From Rhizodiscina lignyota (taxonomy: Eukaryota; Ascomycota; Dothideomycetes; Aulographales; Rhizodiscinaceae), in contig ML978121.1 in NCBI GenBank assembly GCA_010015805.1, positions 2,356,001 to 2,420,000 of the forward strand: a DNA stretch of 64,000 bases, given 5' to 3'. This document shows positions 45,677 to 56,049 of this stretch, one piece after another. The position numbers and the translations under genes were made by a program. Position 1 is the stretch's first letter. Each line of letters opens with the position of its first letter. The notes beneath the pieces were generated by a model, which saw nothing but the letters and a program-made list of their open reading frames with translations, did no database searches and was not told where the DNA came from.

Positions 45677-46985
45677 TACGGAAGAGGCGAATCTGCGGAG
45701 CAGGTTGTTTTGTAAATAGAAATCTGAAGGCAGAACTATAAGGACGCCGGAGGTCTAGAAACTGGGTTGGCGTTTTAGAACGAAACGGAATTAGAGAAGA
45801 GAGTCAAGAGTCAAGAGGAACGAGAAGGTATGAGTTACGGGTAAAGAAAATCAAAGGAACTTAGTAGGCAACAAGCACCTGGAGTGAGATTATGAGCAAA
45901 GGCTCCGGTAACAGCCGCTGAGACACATATTCATATTTATTGTGTTGAAAGTGCAATTGCCTTGAGAGCTCCTTCCAACTGGTGAAAGGCTGTGTGTGAC
46001 ATCCATTTCACAACGTGCCCATGTGAGTGAACAGAGGCTGAGGCTGGTGACCAACCATGTCGAGTCGCACTCACACACCAAGCTGCTCAGCCTAAATATT
46101 TGTAGAATAATATGATGACCAGTCTGGGGGAGTGTTTGCGCGGCCATTGCTGAAGTTTGGGATGCAATCAATCATTCGTTGCACAAACTGGGGCACGTAG
46201 GGCGCCGTGCCTTGGCTTGACAGGCAAATAAAGAACTCCTGCAGGTACTTCAAGCACTTGAAGTGAACTGAACGTCACAAGTACAGTTCAATTCAAGGCT
46301 CTGTCTGTACGGGTCATCATAGTTCCCTTTTAGGAACCAGGAAGGCGCTTCATATTAGCCCCCATTTGCCTCTGCTATAGAAGGAACAGGTCCACTCTAC
46401 AGCAACAGTCTCCTCGTGGCAGTTCACGTAGACGTTCGAGTTGTTCCAGAAATGGCCTACAGTTTCAGCTCGTACAGGCCAAAAAGTTTCCCCAGGGCTT
46501 GGTATAAGGTTGTGTGCCAGACAATGTCCTCGTGAGCCCTCTCCGCACTTCGAAATGGCCAATCGTCATGTCTTGCACAGCACCAGGTCGCTGTCCAAGG
46601 CATGGTATGGCTAGAACACAAGGGAGTAAGCGAGCATTTCCAGGAAGCCGTGGCCTTCGTTTCCATTTCGCTCCGGTCCGCTGGAAAGAGACGGTGATGC
46701 ACTGATGTCTGGCTGCGTTTTGGTGGTGAAAGGGGATGTACAGATGCGCTTATGTAATTAACGCCGCCGCTCAAAGAACACCTATGCGGAAAGCAGTAAG
46801 CTGCAGTGTCTAAATTTAAATTTCAACACCCACTGACTTCATCTCCATCTTTCGAACAAGTGCGTAATAACTCTCCGAAGTCGCCATAGCAACTGGACAC
46901 GTTCAGAAAATTCACGGGCGAAATTCCCCTCTGACACTGCGGAAGCTCTCCAAAAGACTGAGCTGCGGTCGCAGCAACCTCGAAA
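45677..46985. promoter_or_regulatory. Divergent intergenic region, DUF2235 gene and SEC63
   Basis: About 1.3 kb between divergent genes. A cluster of inverted repeats lies at 46,248-46,297. Several short frames on the minus strand lack protein-like composition. No RNA gene is recognised. Confidence 0.45.
46248..46297. repeat. Nested inverted repeats
   Basis: CTTCAAG-CA-CTTGAAG (46248-46263) is a perfect 7-bp palindrome arm pair. Its right arm begins a 14-base segment, CTTGAAGTGAACTG (46257-46270), that pairs with CAGTTCAATTCAAG (46284-46297) with one mismatch. The two structures exclude each other. Possible protein-binding site or RNA hairpin. Confidence 0.6.
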
Positions 46986-49213
46986 ATGTCGACAGATTAC
47001 AACTACGATGAACAGGTACGACCGCATACATCGCCACATCAAATACATACTGATCTATCTAGGGACAATTCTTCCCCTACTTTGTCCTCGTCATAACCTC
47101 CCTCGTCACCCTTCCCACTACTTGGTCCGTCTTGAAACCAAGCAAAGGTAATGCGCACACGACAGGACGCCACGTCGCATTTCACACACTGACATCTTGA
47201 CTATCAGAGCTCGAGAATACCGCCCCGCGGATACAATCAGATTTCAAGCCCAAAGATGCAGACCTCATCGAGGGACAGCGGCGGAAGCAGAAGCGGAGGG
47301 AGCGCAAGTTGAAGCGCATGCTATTCGCTCTTGGCGGATGGCTGGTGATGGCGTACATGGTGTACCTGATAATTGTCACGGCGGCGACAATACCGAAGAT
47401 CTGGGATCCATATGAGGTGTTAGGTATTTCAATGAGCGCGGACGAGAAATCGATCAAAAGCCATTACCGCAAGCTTTCCCTCACAAAACATCCGGATAAG
47501 GTGCGAATCGACCCAGCGAAGAACGAGACGGCAGAATCGGTGAATGAAGCATGGGTGGAGATCTCAAAGGCGTTTAAGGCGCTTACAGACGAGGAGGTTC
47601 GAAACAACTATCTGCAGTATGGACATCCAGACGGAAAGCAAAGCTTCAGCATTGGCATCGCGCTGCCGAAAATCATTGTCACAGAAGGCAACGGCAAGTA
47701 TGTTCTGGTGCTGTACGCGATTGCTTTCGGTATCCTATTACCATGGCTCGTGGGCAGCTGGTGGTATGGAACGCAGAAGATGACAAAAGACAAGGTGCTC
47801 ATTGCAAGCGCTGGAAAGCTGTTTCAAGAGTACGATGGCAATATTGATGAAGGCGGCGTGATTGCGGCTTTGAGCACTGGCGACGAATTCAAGGACATGC
47901 TCAAAGGCGCGGAGGCGGAGAGGGGAATGGCATCCATTGAGAAGCGCGTCCTCTCTGAGACAGAAGGCGCTCTATCGGTGCGAGAAATGACCCTCAAAGA
48001 TCGCGACAAGCTACGAGACCTGGACGAAGGTGTGCGCCGAAAGGTTCTTGGTCTACTCTGGGCCTACCTCTCCCGCACGGATCTCGACGACCAAAAGCTC
48101 AACGACGAGAAATTTGAAGTTGCTCCGATCGCTCTTGGATTAGTCGAATCCTTCACATCCATCTCCCTCGCATTCATGAACGTCCAGCCCCTCCTTGCAG
48201 CGTACCGTACTTCGCAAAAGCTCATTCAAGCCACTCTTCCTAATGCCTCTCCGCTGCTCCAGCTTCCTCACTTCACCCCCAAGGTCGTCTCCGCGATTGA
48301 AGGCGAAAACAGCCGCACTCACTTGACTATTCAAGGCTTCATGGGCCTACCAGCCGACGAACGGAAGAAGCTCGCAACTGGTCCAGGTCTGCTAACCGAA
48401 TCACAATACTCTGAGGCAACCAAAATCGCCAAGCAACTCCCCGTCCTGAAGATCGAGAAGGCCTTCTTCAAGGTGCAGGGTGAAAAGTGCATCATTCCAA
48501 ACAGCTTGGTTCAGTTCGTCGTCAAGGCTCGCATCATCCCGCCCGGCACCGTTCCTCCTCCAGTCGTTGAAAAAGACCTGGAGGATAAGGATGAGGCGGA
48601 GGAAGATTCCCCAATCAATGCGGAGAAGAAGGAACAAGAGCGCATCCAACCTCCGGTCGCACACGCACCGTACTTCGCTCGCGACCATTCACCGCGCTGG
48701 TACATATTCCTCGCCGACGCAAAGCAGGGCAAGATCGCCGTCCCGCCCTTCACCTTCTCGACGTTCGACAAGCCGCTGTTCGATGACAATGGCAAGCCGA
48801 CCTTCAACGTGCAGACGCTGCGCATGCAGTTTGGCGCCCCGCCGGGCCCGGGAAGGTACACTTTCAGCATGAATGTGGTGTGCGACAGCTATGTCGGGAC
48901 AGACATCAGAATGGACGTCGTGATGGTTGTGGAGGAGGCGAGCAAGGCGGAGGAGATGGAGAGCGAGGAGGACATCAGTGAGCCTGATGAAGGTGAGTGC
49001 CTGCTACTACTGAAGACTTGAGATCAGTCGCTAATGAGCAACACAGACTCTATTGCCGGCCAAATGCAAGCACTGAAGACCGGTGGTGCCCCACCGAAGA
49101 AGAAGAAGGCGCCGGCACCGAAAGACGACTCTGACGACGACGAGAGTGATACTGAAGGTGACGCGGAGAGCGAGAGCGAGACTGACACGGAAACCGACTC
49201 GGATAGCGAGTAA
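46986..49213 (+). CDS. SEC63: ER translocation protein Sec63
   Basis: Four exons (46986-47015, 47063-47147, 47208-48992, 49047-49213; introns of 47, 60 and 54 nt) give 688 aa. MSTDYNYDEQ and GQFFPYFVLVITSLVTLP give the first membrane span (about 13-32). The second is near 73-92 (MLFALGGWLVMAYMVYLIIV). The lumenal J domain follows, WDPYEVLGISMSADEKSIKS to YRKLSLTKHPDK with HPD at 130-132, which recruits the Hsp70 Kar2/BiP. A third span lies near 205-225, then the cytosolic Brl (Sec63) domain, and the last exon encodes an acidic Asp/Glu/Ser tail ending DTETDSDSE, where the Sec62 contact is expected. Sec63 works with the Sec61 channel in post-translational protein import into the ER. Confidence 0.95.
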
Positions 49214-49930
49214 GGATTGGGAATTATGCATGGTCTGCATGGCGTCGTAAATGGCTTTGGAAAAAGGACCGATGCATGGGCGGCGTTACGAGCGTTTTCT
49301 TCTCCATTTGCGACTTGTTTCTCACCCCCGTAGGCCAATGTTCGCAACAGTATGCGCATAGCAGACAATCGGACGACTTAAGTTCTTGACAGGTTGTGCG
49401 TCATAAGTGTATCTGTGACAAGCCGGGCGAAATCGAAGCACAATAAATGCTACGTCGTGAGATTAAGACACGATCCTGACACAATCCTGACATGAGCTTG
49501 ATTCAAACTCAGGAGAGATATGTTCAATCACTCATCGAATACATTCACAACTGGCGTGGTCTTGGGCACTCAACCGCTCTTTGGTTATTGAGTACTTGAT
49601 TAACTATGGGAGCCATGGAATAAGATACAACGCGATTCTCCGCGAACTATTCTCTGCAACATCTGGTGTACTTGATATTAATATATGCTGATGGAAAAAC
49701 ATTTCCCTCCTTCGAGTCTTTCAAGCAAAAGAGCAAACGTGACAGAAACCCTCACCGGGGCTTTCGGTAGACCGTGCCTTGTAGTGCTTAACTTCTGGCA
49801 ATACACACTGACGAAAATGACATCTCCCTCTTCGAATCTTTCAAGCAAAAGAGCAAAAGAGACAGAAAACTCCCTCGAGGCTTTCGATAAACGGTGCTTT
49901 GTGACGGTCAAACGCTTGTCGCTGCGATTG
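49214..49930. other. Convergent intergenic region with 120-bp duplication
   Basis: 3' sides of SEC63 and the F-box gene. It contains a two-copy tandem duplication (listed separately) and is otherwise featureless. Confidence 0.5.
49687..49918. repeat. Two-copy 120-bp tandem duplication
   Basis: Copy 1 (49687-49796) and copy 2 (49807-49918) align at a 120-bp period, with an identical core TTTCAAGCAAAAGAGCAAA in both. Differences are mostly G/A and C/T. The period being a multiple of three, both strands keep short open frames across the two copies. It lies just beyond the 3' end of the F-box gene. Confidence 0.8.
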
Positions 49931-51460
49931 TTAATACCGAGTGCCGCATGACGCTCTGAGGCGTTTGATCAACTTCCTCAATTCAGACTTTACGTTCTTC
50001 GATAAACTTATGCACTCCAGTTCTGGGCATACATGCGATTTCCCGTACTCGCTTTCCGGCTGGTCGTAGAGGTGCTCATCAATGCCGTGTAAGGTGAGTG
50101 TTTGCAGCCGCATGGCGCCATGCATGTACTGGAGACAGGGGATGAAGGAGCCCTTGATGGCAAGATCGACTAGTTCCACATCTCGAAGCGTAAGCTTGCT
50201 GTTGGAGAGAAACTGAATTATGGTGGACGGCTCGTAGAATGCAGCACGGCATCCGAACGGTCGGGATTCATAGCAATTCCACAGCCTCAAGGTCACTAGC
50301 TTCTGGAACTTTGTCTTTGACACGATATTGTTGAAATATCCGACAGATGGAGTATTGAATAGCCAGAGTCCCAGTTCCTTCAAATTCGTCGCGGATTGGA
50401 GCATTTGAACTAAAGCTTCGGACTCCATGTCGATTGTCGCGCGCATAGAGAGGTGTTGGAGTGAACGCAGTTGGTCTTGAAGCAGGTGCCGATCCTCGGT
50501 CGATACCGAGAGAGCCTCACAGCCGAAGAACTTTTCGAAATTGACAAGCAAGTTCTTGATCCGCGCTTTGCTTGCAATGAGCAGAGCAACCACAAATCTT
50601 GCTGTACGGGACGGATGAGTCATTGCCCCGTCCTTGAATAGTAGTGGCCATTCGGTTTTGATATCCCAGTCACGATCGGTTTCCCCCAAGGACTCATCTT
50701 CATCGCCCTCGCAGTCGCTGTCATCGCAGTCGCTGTCATCGCAGTCGCTGTCATCGTCGAATTCAAAGTCTATGAAGTCGTGCTCGCCGACTGGCATCTT
50801 TAACTTTGTAAAATCAATGTCCGACTCATCCTCCATATCATCTTCAGTTTCCAATGGCTTGATATCATTATTGCGCTGGCCAGTCGAGGGTACGCTGGTT
50901 TCGGAAAGGTCGTCGGCTTCAGAATTTTGAATCGGATCGTCGAGCTCAGGCAAGATGTCACCTGCAATGAGGCGAAGCTGGCGGAGTTGATGCTCACATG
51001 GATGCACAGTGGACAGCTGGACAAGGTCCGGGAACTTGGCCAACGCATCCGCCATCAATCGAATGTTTGATCCGGTTGTTGTCAGCCATTGTTGATCTTT
51101 CCAATATTGCAGGAACACGTCGGAATCAATATTGCATTCCAAGTCTTCACCGTATTGCCTCCGCAAGCCTTTCCAGTGGACCGTATCTTCATCATATCGT
51201 AAGCAATGACTTGCCAAGTCAACATTTCGAACATAACTGCGGAACGTCTGGTGGCGAGATATCTCAACGAGTTGATCAATGCTTCGCTTGATGTAGATGA
51301 AGACGAGTCTCCACTGGAAGAATCTCTTTCCCACAGTCCGAAGTGTCTTCTCATTGAGCTGACGGCATGTCAACCGAAGGTTGAGAAGATCAGCATTGGT
51401 CGTTTCATCCGCGATTTTTTCGAGAAGTTCGTTCGGGAGTGAAGTGATCCCGCCCGCCAT
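49931..51460 (-). CDS. F-box protein with leucine-rich C-terminal half
   Basis: Intronless, 509 aa, ATG at 51460. The N-terminus, ITSLPNELLEKIADETTNAD followed by LLNLRLTCRQLNEKTL, is a clear F-box. An acidic middle section (about 195-285) includes three tandem DDSDC units coded by a 15-bp repeat. The C-terminal half (about 300-500) has spaced Leu patterns (LRSLQHLSMRATID, NLKELGLWLFNTP, KLTLRDVELVDLAI, MRLQTLTLHGIDE) typical of LRR-like F-box proteins. Such proteins are substrate adapters of SCF ubiquitin ligases by binding Skp1; substrate unknown. Family is large and fast-changing in filamentous ascomycetes. Confidence 0.85.
   Translation of the reverse strand: MAGGITSLPNELLEKIADETTNADLLNLRLTCRQLNEKTLRTVGKRFFQWRLVFIYIKRSIDQLVEISRHQTFRSYVRNVDLASHCLRYDEDTVHWKGLRRQYGEDLECNIDSDVFLQYWKDQQWLTTTGSNIRLMADALAKFPDLVQLSTVHPCEHQLRQLRLIAGDILPELDDPIQNSEADDLSETSVPSTGQRNNDIKPLETEDDMEDESDIDFTKLKMPVGEHDFIDFEFDDDSDCDDSDCDDSDCEGDEDESLGETDRDWDIKTEWPLLFKDGAMTHPSRTARFVVALLIASKARIKNLLVNFEKFFGCEALSVSTEDRHLLQDQLRSLQHLSMRATIDMESEALVQMLQSATNLKELGLWLFNTPSVGYFNNIVSKTKFQKLVTLRLWNCYESRPFGCRAAFYEPSTIIQFLSNSKLTLRDVELVDLAIKGSFIPCLQYMHGAMRLQTLTLHGIDEHLYDQPESEYGKSHVCPELECISLSKNVKSELRKLIKRLRASCGTRY
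50711..50755 (-). repeat. Three 15-bp units in F-box gene
   Basis: Three identical 15-bp units GCAGTCGCTGTCATC at 50711, 50726 and 50741, coding DDSDC repeats on the minus strand. In-frame expansion of an acidic linker. Confidence 0.9.
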
Positions 51461-54400
51461 TCTGAATTGCCTCTCCAGGCTCGGCTCGAGTTAATGGGAG
51501 ATGCAATGTGATGAAATATTCGATGATTGGCTGCTTTGAAGTGGAGAGGTGAAGGAGTAAAAGAGTTCAAGGTGTGGGAGAAGAATATTGGAAGGGGGCG
51601 CCAAGAAATCAGGCAGCGCAGCAGAACTCGAGGAAGGAGCGACCACCAGCGCAATGACAGAACCTCATGACGAATTGTGTACATTGAAACGCGTGCCATT
51701 ATTCGACTGAGGTGATTGCGCTTTTGATAACATCAAACGAGCGTGAGAGCGCAATCATCTTTTTGAGCCATGCCGGATGGTCGCGAGACTGCGCGGCTCG
51801 AGGGTGACCAAATGACTTCCCGACAGCTTCAACACGCAAGATGCATACGCTCTTCCATAAAGAGAACTCGTGTTCGGTGAAGCAGTGCGATATAAGCGCT
51901 CTCTGAAATATGTCAAACTGAGCTTTAAGAGATGCTCTCAGCTGGCTTGAAAGCAAACCTCATCGTTGCTGCCAGCCTGGCCCCTTTCCAACACCAGCGA
52001 GATTAACACTCTTATCGGCTTCGCGGGTGCTTGAGATTCAGAACATTGACTTTCCGCGAGAAGCAAAAGACGCGCAATTGATTGAATTTAAAGACAAGGG
52101 GAATTTCTCTTACCATCTAACAAACCGCGAGTTACGATGCGCTTCTATCACCGAGCTTCCATTCACAAGTCTTCACATCGTGTTTACTTTTTGTCTCCAC
52201 AACGACGAGCGAGTCAACAGCGACAGCCCATTTGTTTTGCCAGCCGATGATGATGTATCGGAGCTTGCTCCGAGTCATTTCATCACCGGTTACACATTAC
52301 GTCGCACAACATGAAGCTTTTGTTAACTCCTTGCGCCAATGCGCCTGAGGCTACACAGCAGCTCGTCAGGAGTCAGGCCCGTAACAAGGCGCCCCCTCCC
52401 ATAAGTCTCGTCCGGCGACTGAAATGCCAGCGGGAGCGCGGTCCGGGTCGTTTCTCTCTCCCCTCTTACCTTTGCAGCGGTCGACGAGGTGTGGTTACAC
52501 AAAACTCGTCCAGGGACAGCATTTCGAAGGAGGGATCGGGCGGGTTCGGCTCGCTGCATGTGCTGCCAGCATGTTGCCATGTTTCTGATTCCCGCCCCGT
52601 AAGGTGTGCGCCACTGGTGCCACGCCCTGGGAATTGCTGCGCGATAGGCGCTGGAGTCGGGGTTGGACATCAATCGCCGAGTTGCGATTGCTGCCTGGGA
52701 CAAGTGATTGCGATTATCCAAAGCGTATTTACTGGATACGAGATACGCGCGATTCTGATGAACCAGCGAACGAGAATGCGCCGGAAATTCGTGGAAAAGA
52801 GTGTGGGAATACAGCTATTGGGAATACAGAACTCGGAGAAAATGGCGCTGGTGATTTGACAGGTCGTCGGTATGGTTCCACGTGGTCGGGGAGTGGTCGT
52901 CGCGTGAGGCCACTTTCCTTTTTGCGGCCAGAATGCACGATGGAGGTCATCTTAATGATGAATGTGTGTGGACGGCAATTTTACTTTTTAAGGTTGTTTT
53001 CGAGGCGGGATTCTCGAGATGGAGGGGCGGGTGAGTACTGGATCGCAGATCTGGAGGATGGCAGCACGAATTGTGCTTCGTATAGGTATGTGATTGTATA
53101 CCTTCTCTTCTAAGCTTCCCGTCAGATGACTTTGTTCGTGCGAGTGGGAGTATCACAGGCAGCAGGATTATAGTGGGCGCGTTGTTCTTTTTTCCGTCTT
53201 CAAGGCGTCGTGCAGCCTCGGTTCTCTTCATTCGTGTATGCTGTGAATGTTGAGATGATGTTGGGGCTGCTGAGGCTATCAATGGAAGAGACGGGAAGGT
53301 TTCGAGGTCTGAGACACTTGAGACAATGGCACAAGATGATGCACCCTGCCTTCCCGAGGCTGTCTCTGGAGCGCTGGGCGTTACCATTCGAGGACGGCTC
53401 ATACGAGCACCTGGAATGGTACATTGGTACTTATGTACGCTCAATATGTGCTCACGAAAAAGTTGGAAGAATTACCGGAGCGATTGCCCCACCTGGAATG
53501 TAGGCACGAAGTTGGTCAGAACCGAACCGATGAGCACGGTCTCCCTTCAAACGACGATCTCGAGCTCAGTCCGCGGTAGGCCGCGCCGTAGCGCAGAGCT
53601 TAAGTTAATGACAGTCCCGCGGCTGCTTCCCTCGAGTGTCTCGGAACGAGTTTCGGTCGCTCACAATGAACTGCGTGCGTAGGGAGCTTCCTTCGATGCT
53701 CAGGAAATGGCAACATGCTGACTGCATATTCACATCATCAGGTTAGAGGCGCTTTGAAACTAGCGGCAGCGCCGGGCATCCGAAGTACCAGCCCCATCGC
53801 TCATGAAGCAATATAAAGCGTTCAGGCAGACGCGGAATGGGGGCATCGCTGCACTCTAGAGATTTGGCTCAGGTGTCGCAGCACAGGTGTGGCTGGCGAT
53901 CGGTCTCATTCGTTCCCAAAGTGCATGCCGGGCAGCGGGTGCCGTTCCGTCGGTAGTGGACGCGCATCCGGGCATGCAGCTGCGGCTTGGGCAGCGAGTG
54001 GAAGTGGGAGGAGGATGGGGGGTCTGCAGAGGGGGTTGTGTCCGCGAAGGGTATGGCGCCTCCCTCGCAGCAAGCGTCCGGGGACTTTGATAATCGAGGG
54101 CTGCAGCTATAGCTGCAGGAGCAGCAGTGCGAGGCTGGGATCTGGGTTCAGAGGCGTTCTCCAGTTTTCCGACGTTCGAGACAGGTGCTGACGCTGTGTG
54201 CACCCTCGGAGACTCGACGTATCTCTTCTCACCACCTACAGAAGCGCTGGCGGCGTGGATGAGGTGTAGGGTGCTTGCACGCGCGACATGGCAACGGGCG
54301 GACGACGGACTACATATCTGATGTTTCAGCTGCTGGAGCCGGGGCGTGGAGACGCGCAGCGCTGTGAAGGAACGTCTGGACTGCAGTAAGGGCCGATGCA

Positions 54401-56049
54401 GACGAGCCGAACGAGCGAAAAGCGGGTCTCGTCAACTCCGGATCGTCGTCCCAAGATTGAGAGTCGCAAGGCTGAACGAACACTGGACTCGCACAAGCAG
54501 CCAAGGCTCGCGGTGGAATGCAGCAACGTCGCTCGCCTGCCGTGCGCCAGCACGCGAGAGGCTCCGCGAGCAGGCGCATGGAAAGCACGACGAAGAAGCG
54601 CTGCTGGCAAAGCGACGCTACACACGTCCACTGTATCTCAGACCGGTGAGCAATATGGGTCTCTGAACTGGGCCAGGATGATCGCCAGGATGGCGCGCAT
54701 GGAAGAGCAATCAGCGGCCTGCACGCTCAGACGAACAGCCGCCAGGGCGCATCGTGCTTGGGAATTGGGGCTGCTGGTACTTCCGCAACGGCGACAGCGC
54801 ATCATCCAACGTCGCGAGGGCTAATGGGAGGCTCAAAGGACGTTGCACCTCTCACATGTGTCGCCCGAGACGGCGCTGCTGGGAGCGTGGGAGGAGGGAG
54901 GAGGGAGGATGACGGCGGGCAGAGGGAGAGCCGGTGATACAGTGCCTCTCTTATTAACAAGCAGCGGATCATGATCCAGGGCAGCATCGCTGCTGCAATC
55001 GCGCTCTCCCCGCCCTTATCCCTATCCCTTCTGCTGACACTGGCACTGTGCCGTGCGTCTTCCATCGGCGTGCGTGAGTTGATCAAGCCATTGCGACGCC
55101 TCAGCAGTGCGCCGAGGCGATCTCCACCGCGTCACGACGGAGCAGACGCTATCGCCCATCTGCTCCATGCCCTCGCGAGCCCTCGCGCTCTGAGGCTGGC
55201 GTGGCGGCGATTGGCTGAGGCGCACGAGGCCGGGTGGTGGGCATCACGCACGCGTCCCGAGCGTCGCAGGTCACTAAGAGCAAGTTGCTTGGCCTCGAGC
55301 AGCACCGCTCGCCCTCCACCAGCACCCGCCGTGCGACGGCAATTGGCCGTGTGCCTCGACGCTCCGCCCGTCTTTTCTACACCACCACGCCAATCAATCG
55401 GCTGCGTTCCAACGCCCGTTCCCATCCCATCCATTCCCAAGCGCGCCCAAGTGCCGGTGCTTCCAGCTATACGAGCATCAGCCGCTGCGCACAGTTATCG
55501 CTGGCGCTGGCCCGTTCGCCTGCCATCCCACAACGACTATCAGCTCGCTCTCCCCGACGCGGTCGCATCCAGGCCAAAGCGCCCAGTGCATTGCGAAACT
55601 CGCCGCTCTGAAACATCACCACCACAAACTCCGTCCCTCGCTGCCTTTTTTTCTCCGCCCTATCACCACCATTGCTGCCCGTCTCCTCCTCCTCGACCAC
55701 TCGAGCGCCTGCATGCGTCACTGCACGCCGTTGCGCTCGTTTTTCCTGAGCCGCCCATTTGCGACGCCCCGCCGACTCGACCACTGACTCGACCTTTCAT
55801 CGCGACAATTGAACGCAACCACCGAAACCACTCTCGACGACGTCAACCCCACGCGCTGTTGACGCAACGCCGCAATTAAGCGTCAGTTCCATCGAGCATT
55901 CCGTCTCTCAAGCATTTCGCGACGAACTCGAACTTCTCCGTCCATACTTCACCCCAACGTCACGGCGGAGCTTGGTCGAGACCAACTCTTTGTTCGCACC
56001 CACCCCACTGGCACAGAAGAGCTGGAGGACAAAGCAAGAATTAGGTGTC
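51461..56049. other. Gene-free region and long upstream leader of the RNA-binding gene
   Basis: About 4.6 kb with no frame that looks like protein. The longest, 302 codons on the plus strand at 54971-55879, is Arg/Pro/Ala/Ser-rich with codon use of random C-rich DNA. From about 55.2 kb the plus strand becomes strongly C/T-rich, as expected of promoter and 5' UTR. The frame of the RNA-binding protein stays open upstream to about 55,813 without an ATG. No RNA gene or mobile element is recognised. Confidence 0.45.

Noticed and set aside
52311-53113. Two overlapping open frames in the gene-free region
   Set aside because: Both are rich in Arg, Cys and Ser as in random GC-rich DNA, without family resemblance.
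54971-55879. 302-codon open frame upstream of the RNA-binding gene
   Set aside because: Composition is Arg/Pro/Ala/Ser from C-rich DNA, with no domain or conserved-looking stretch.
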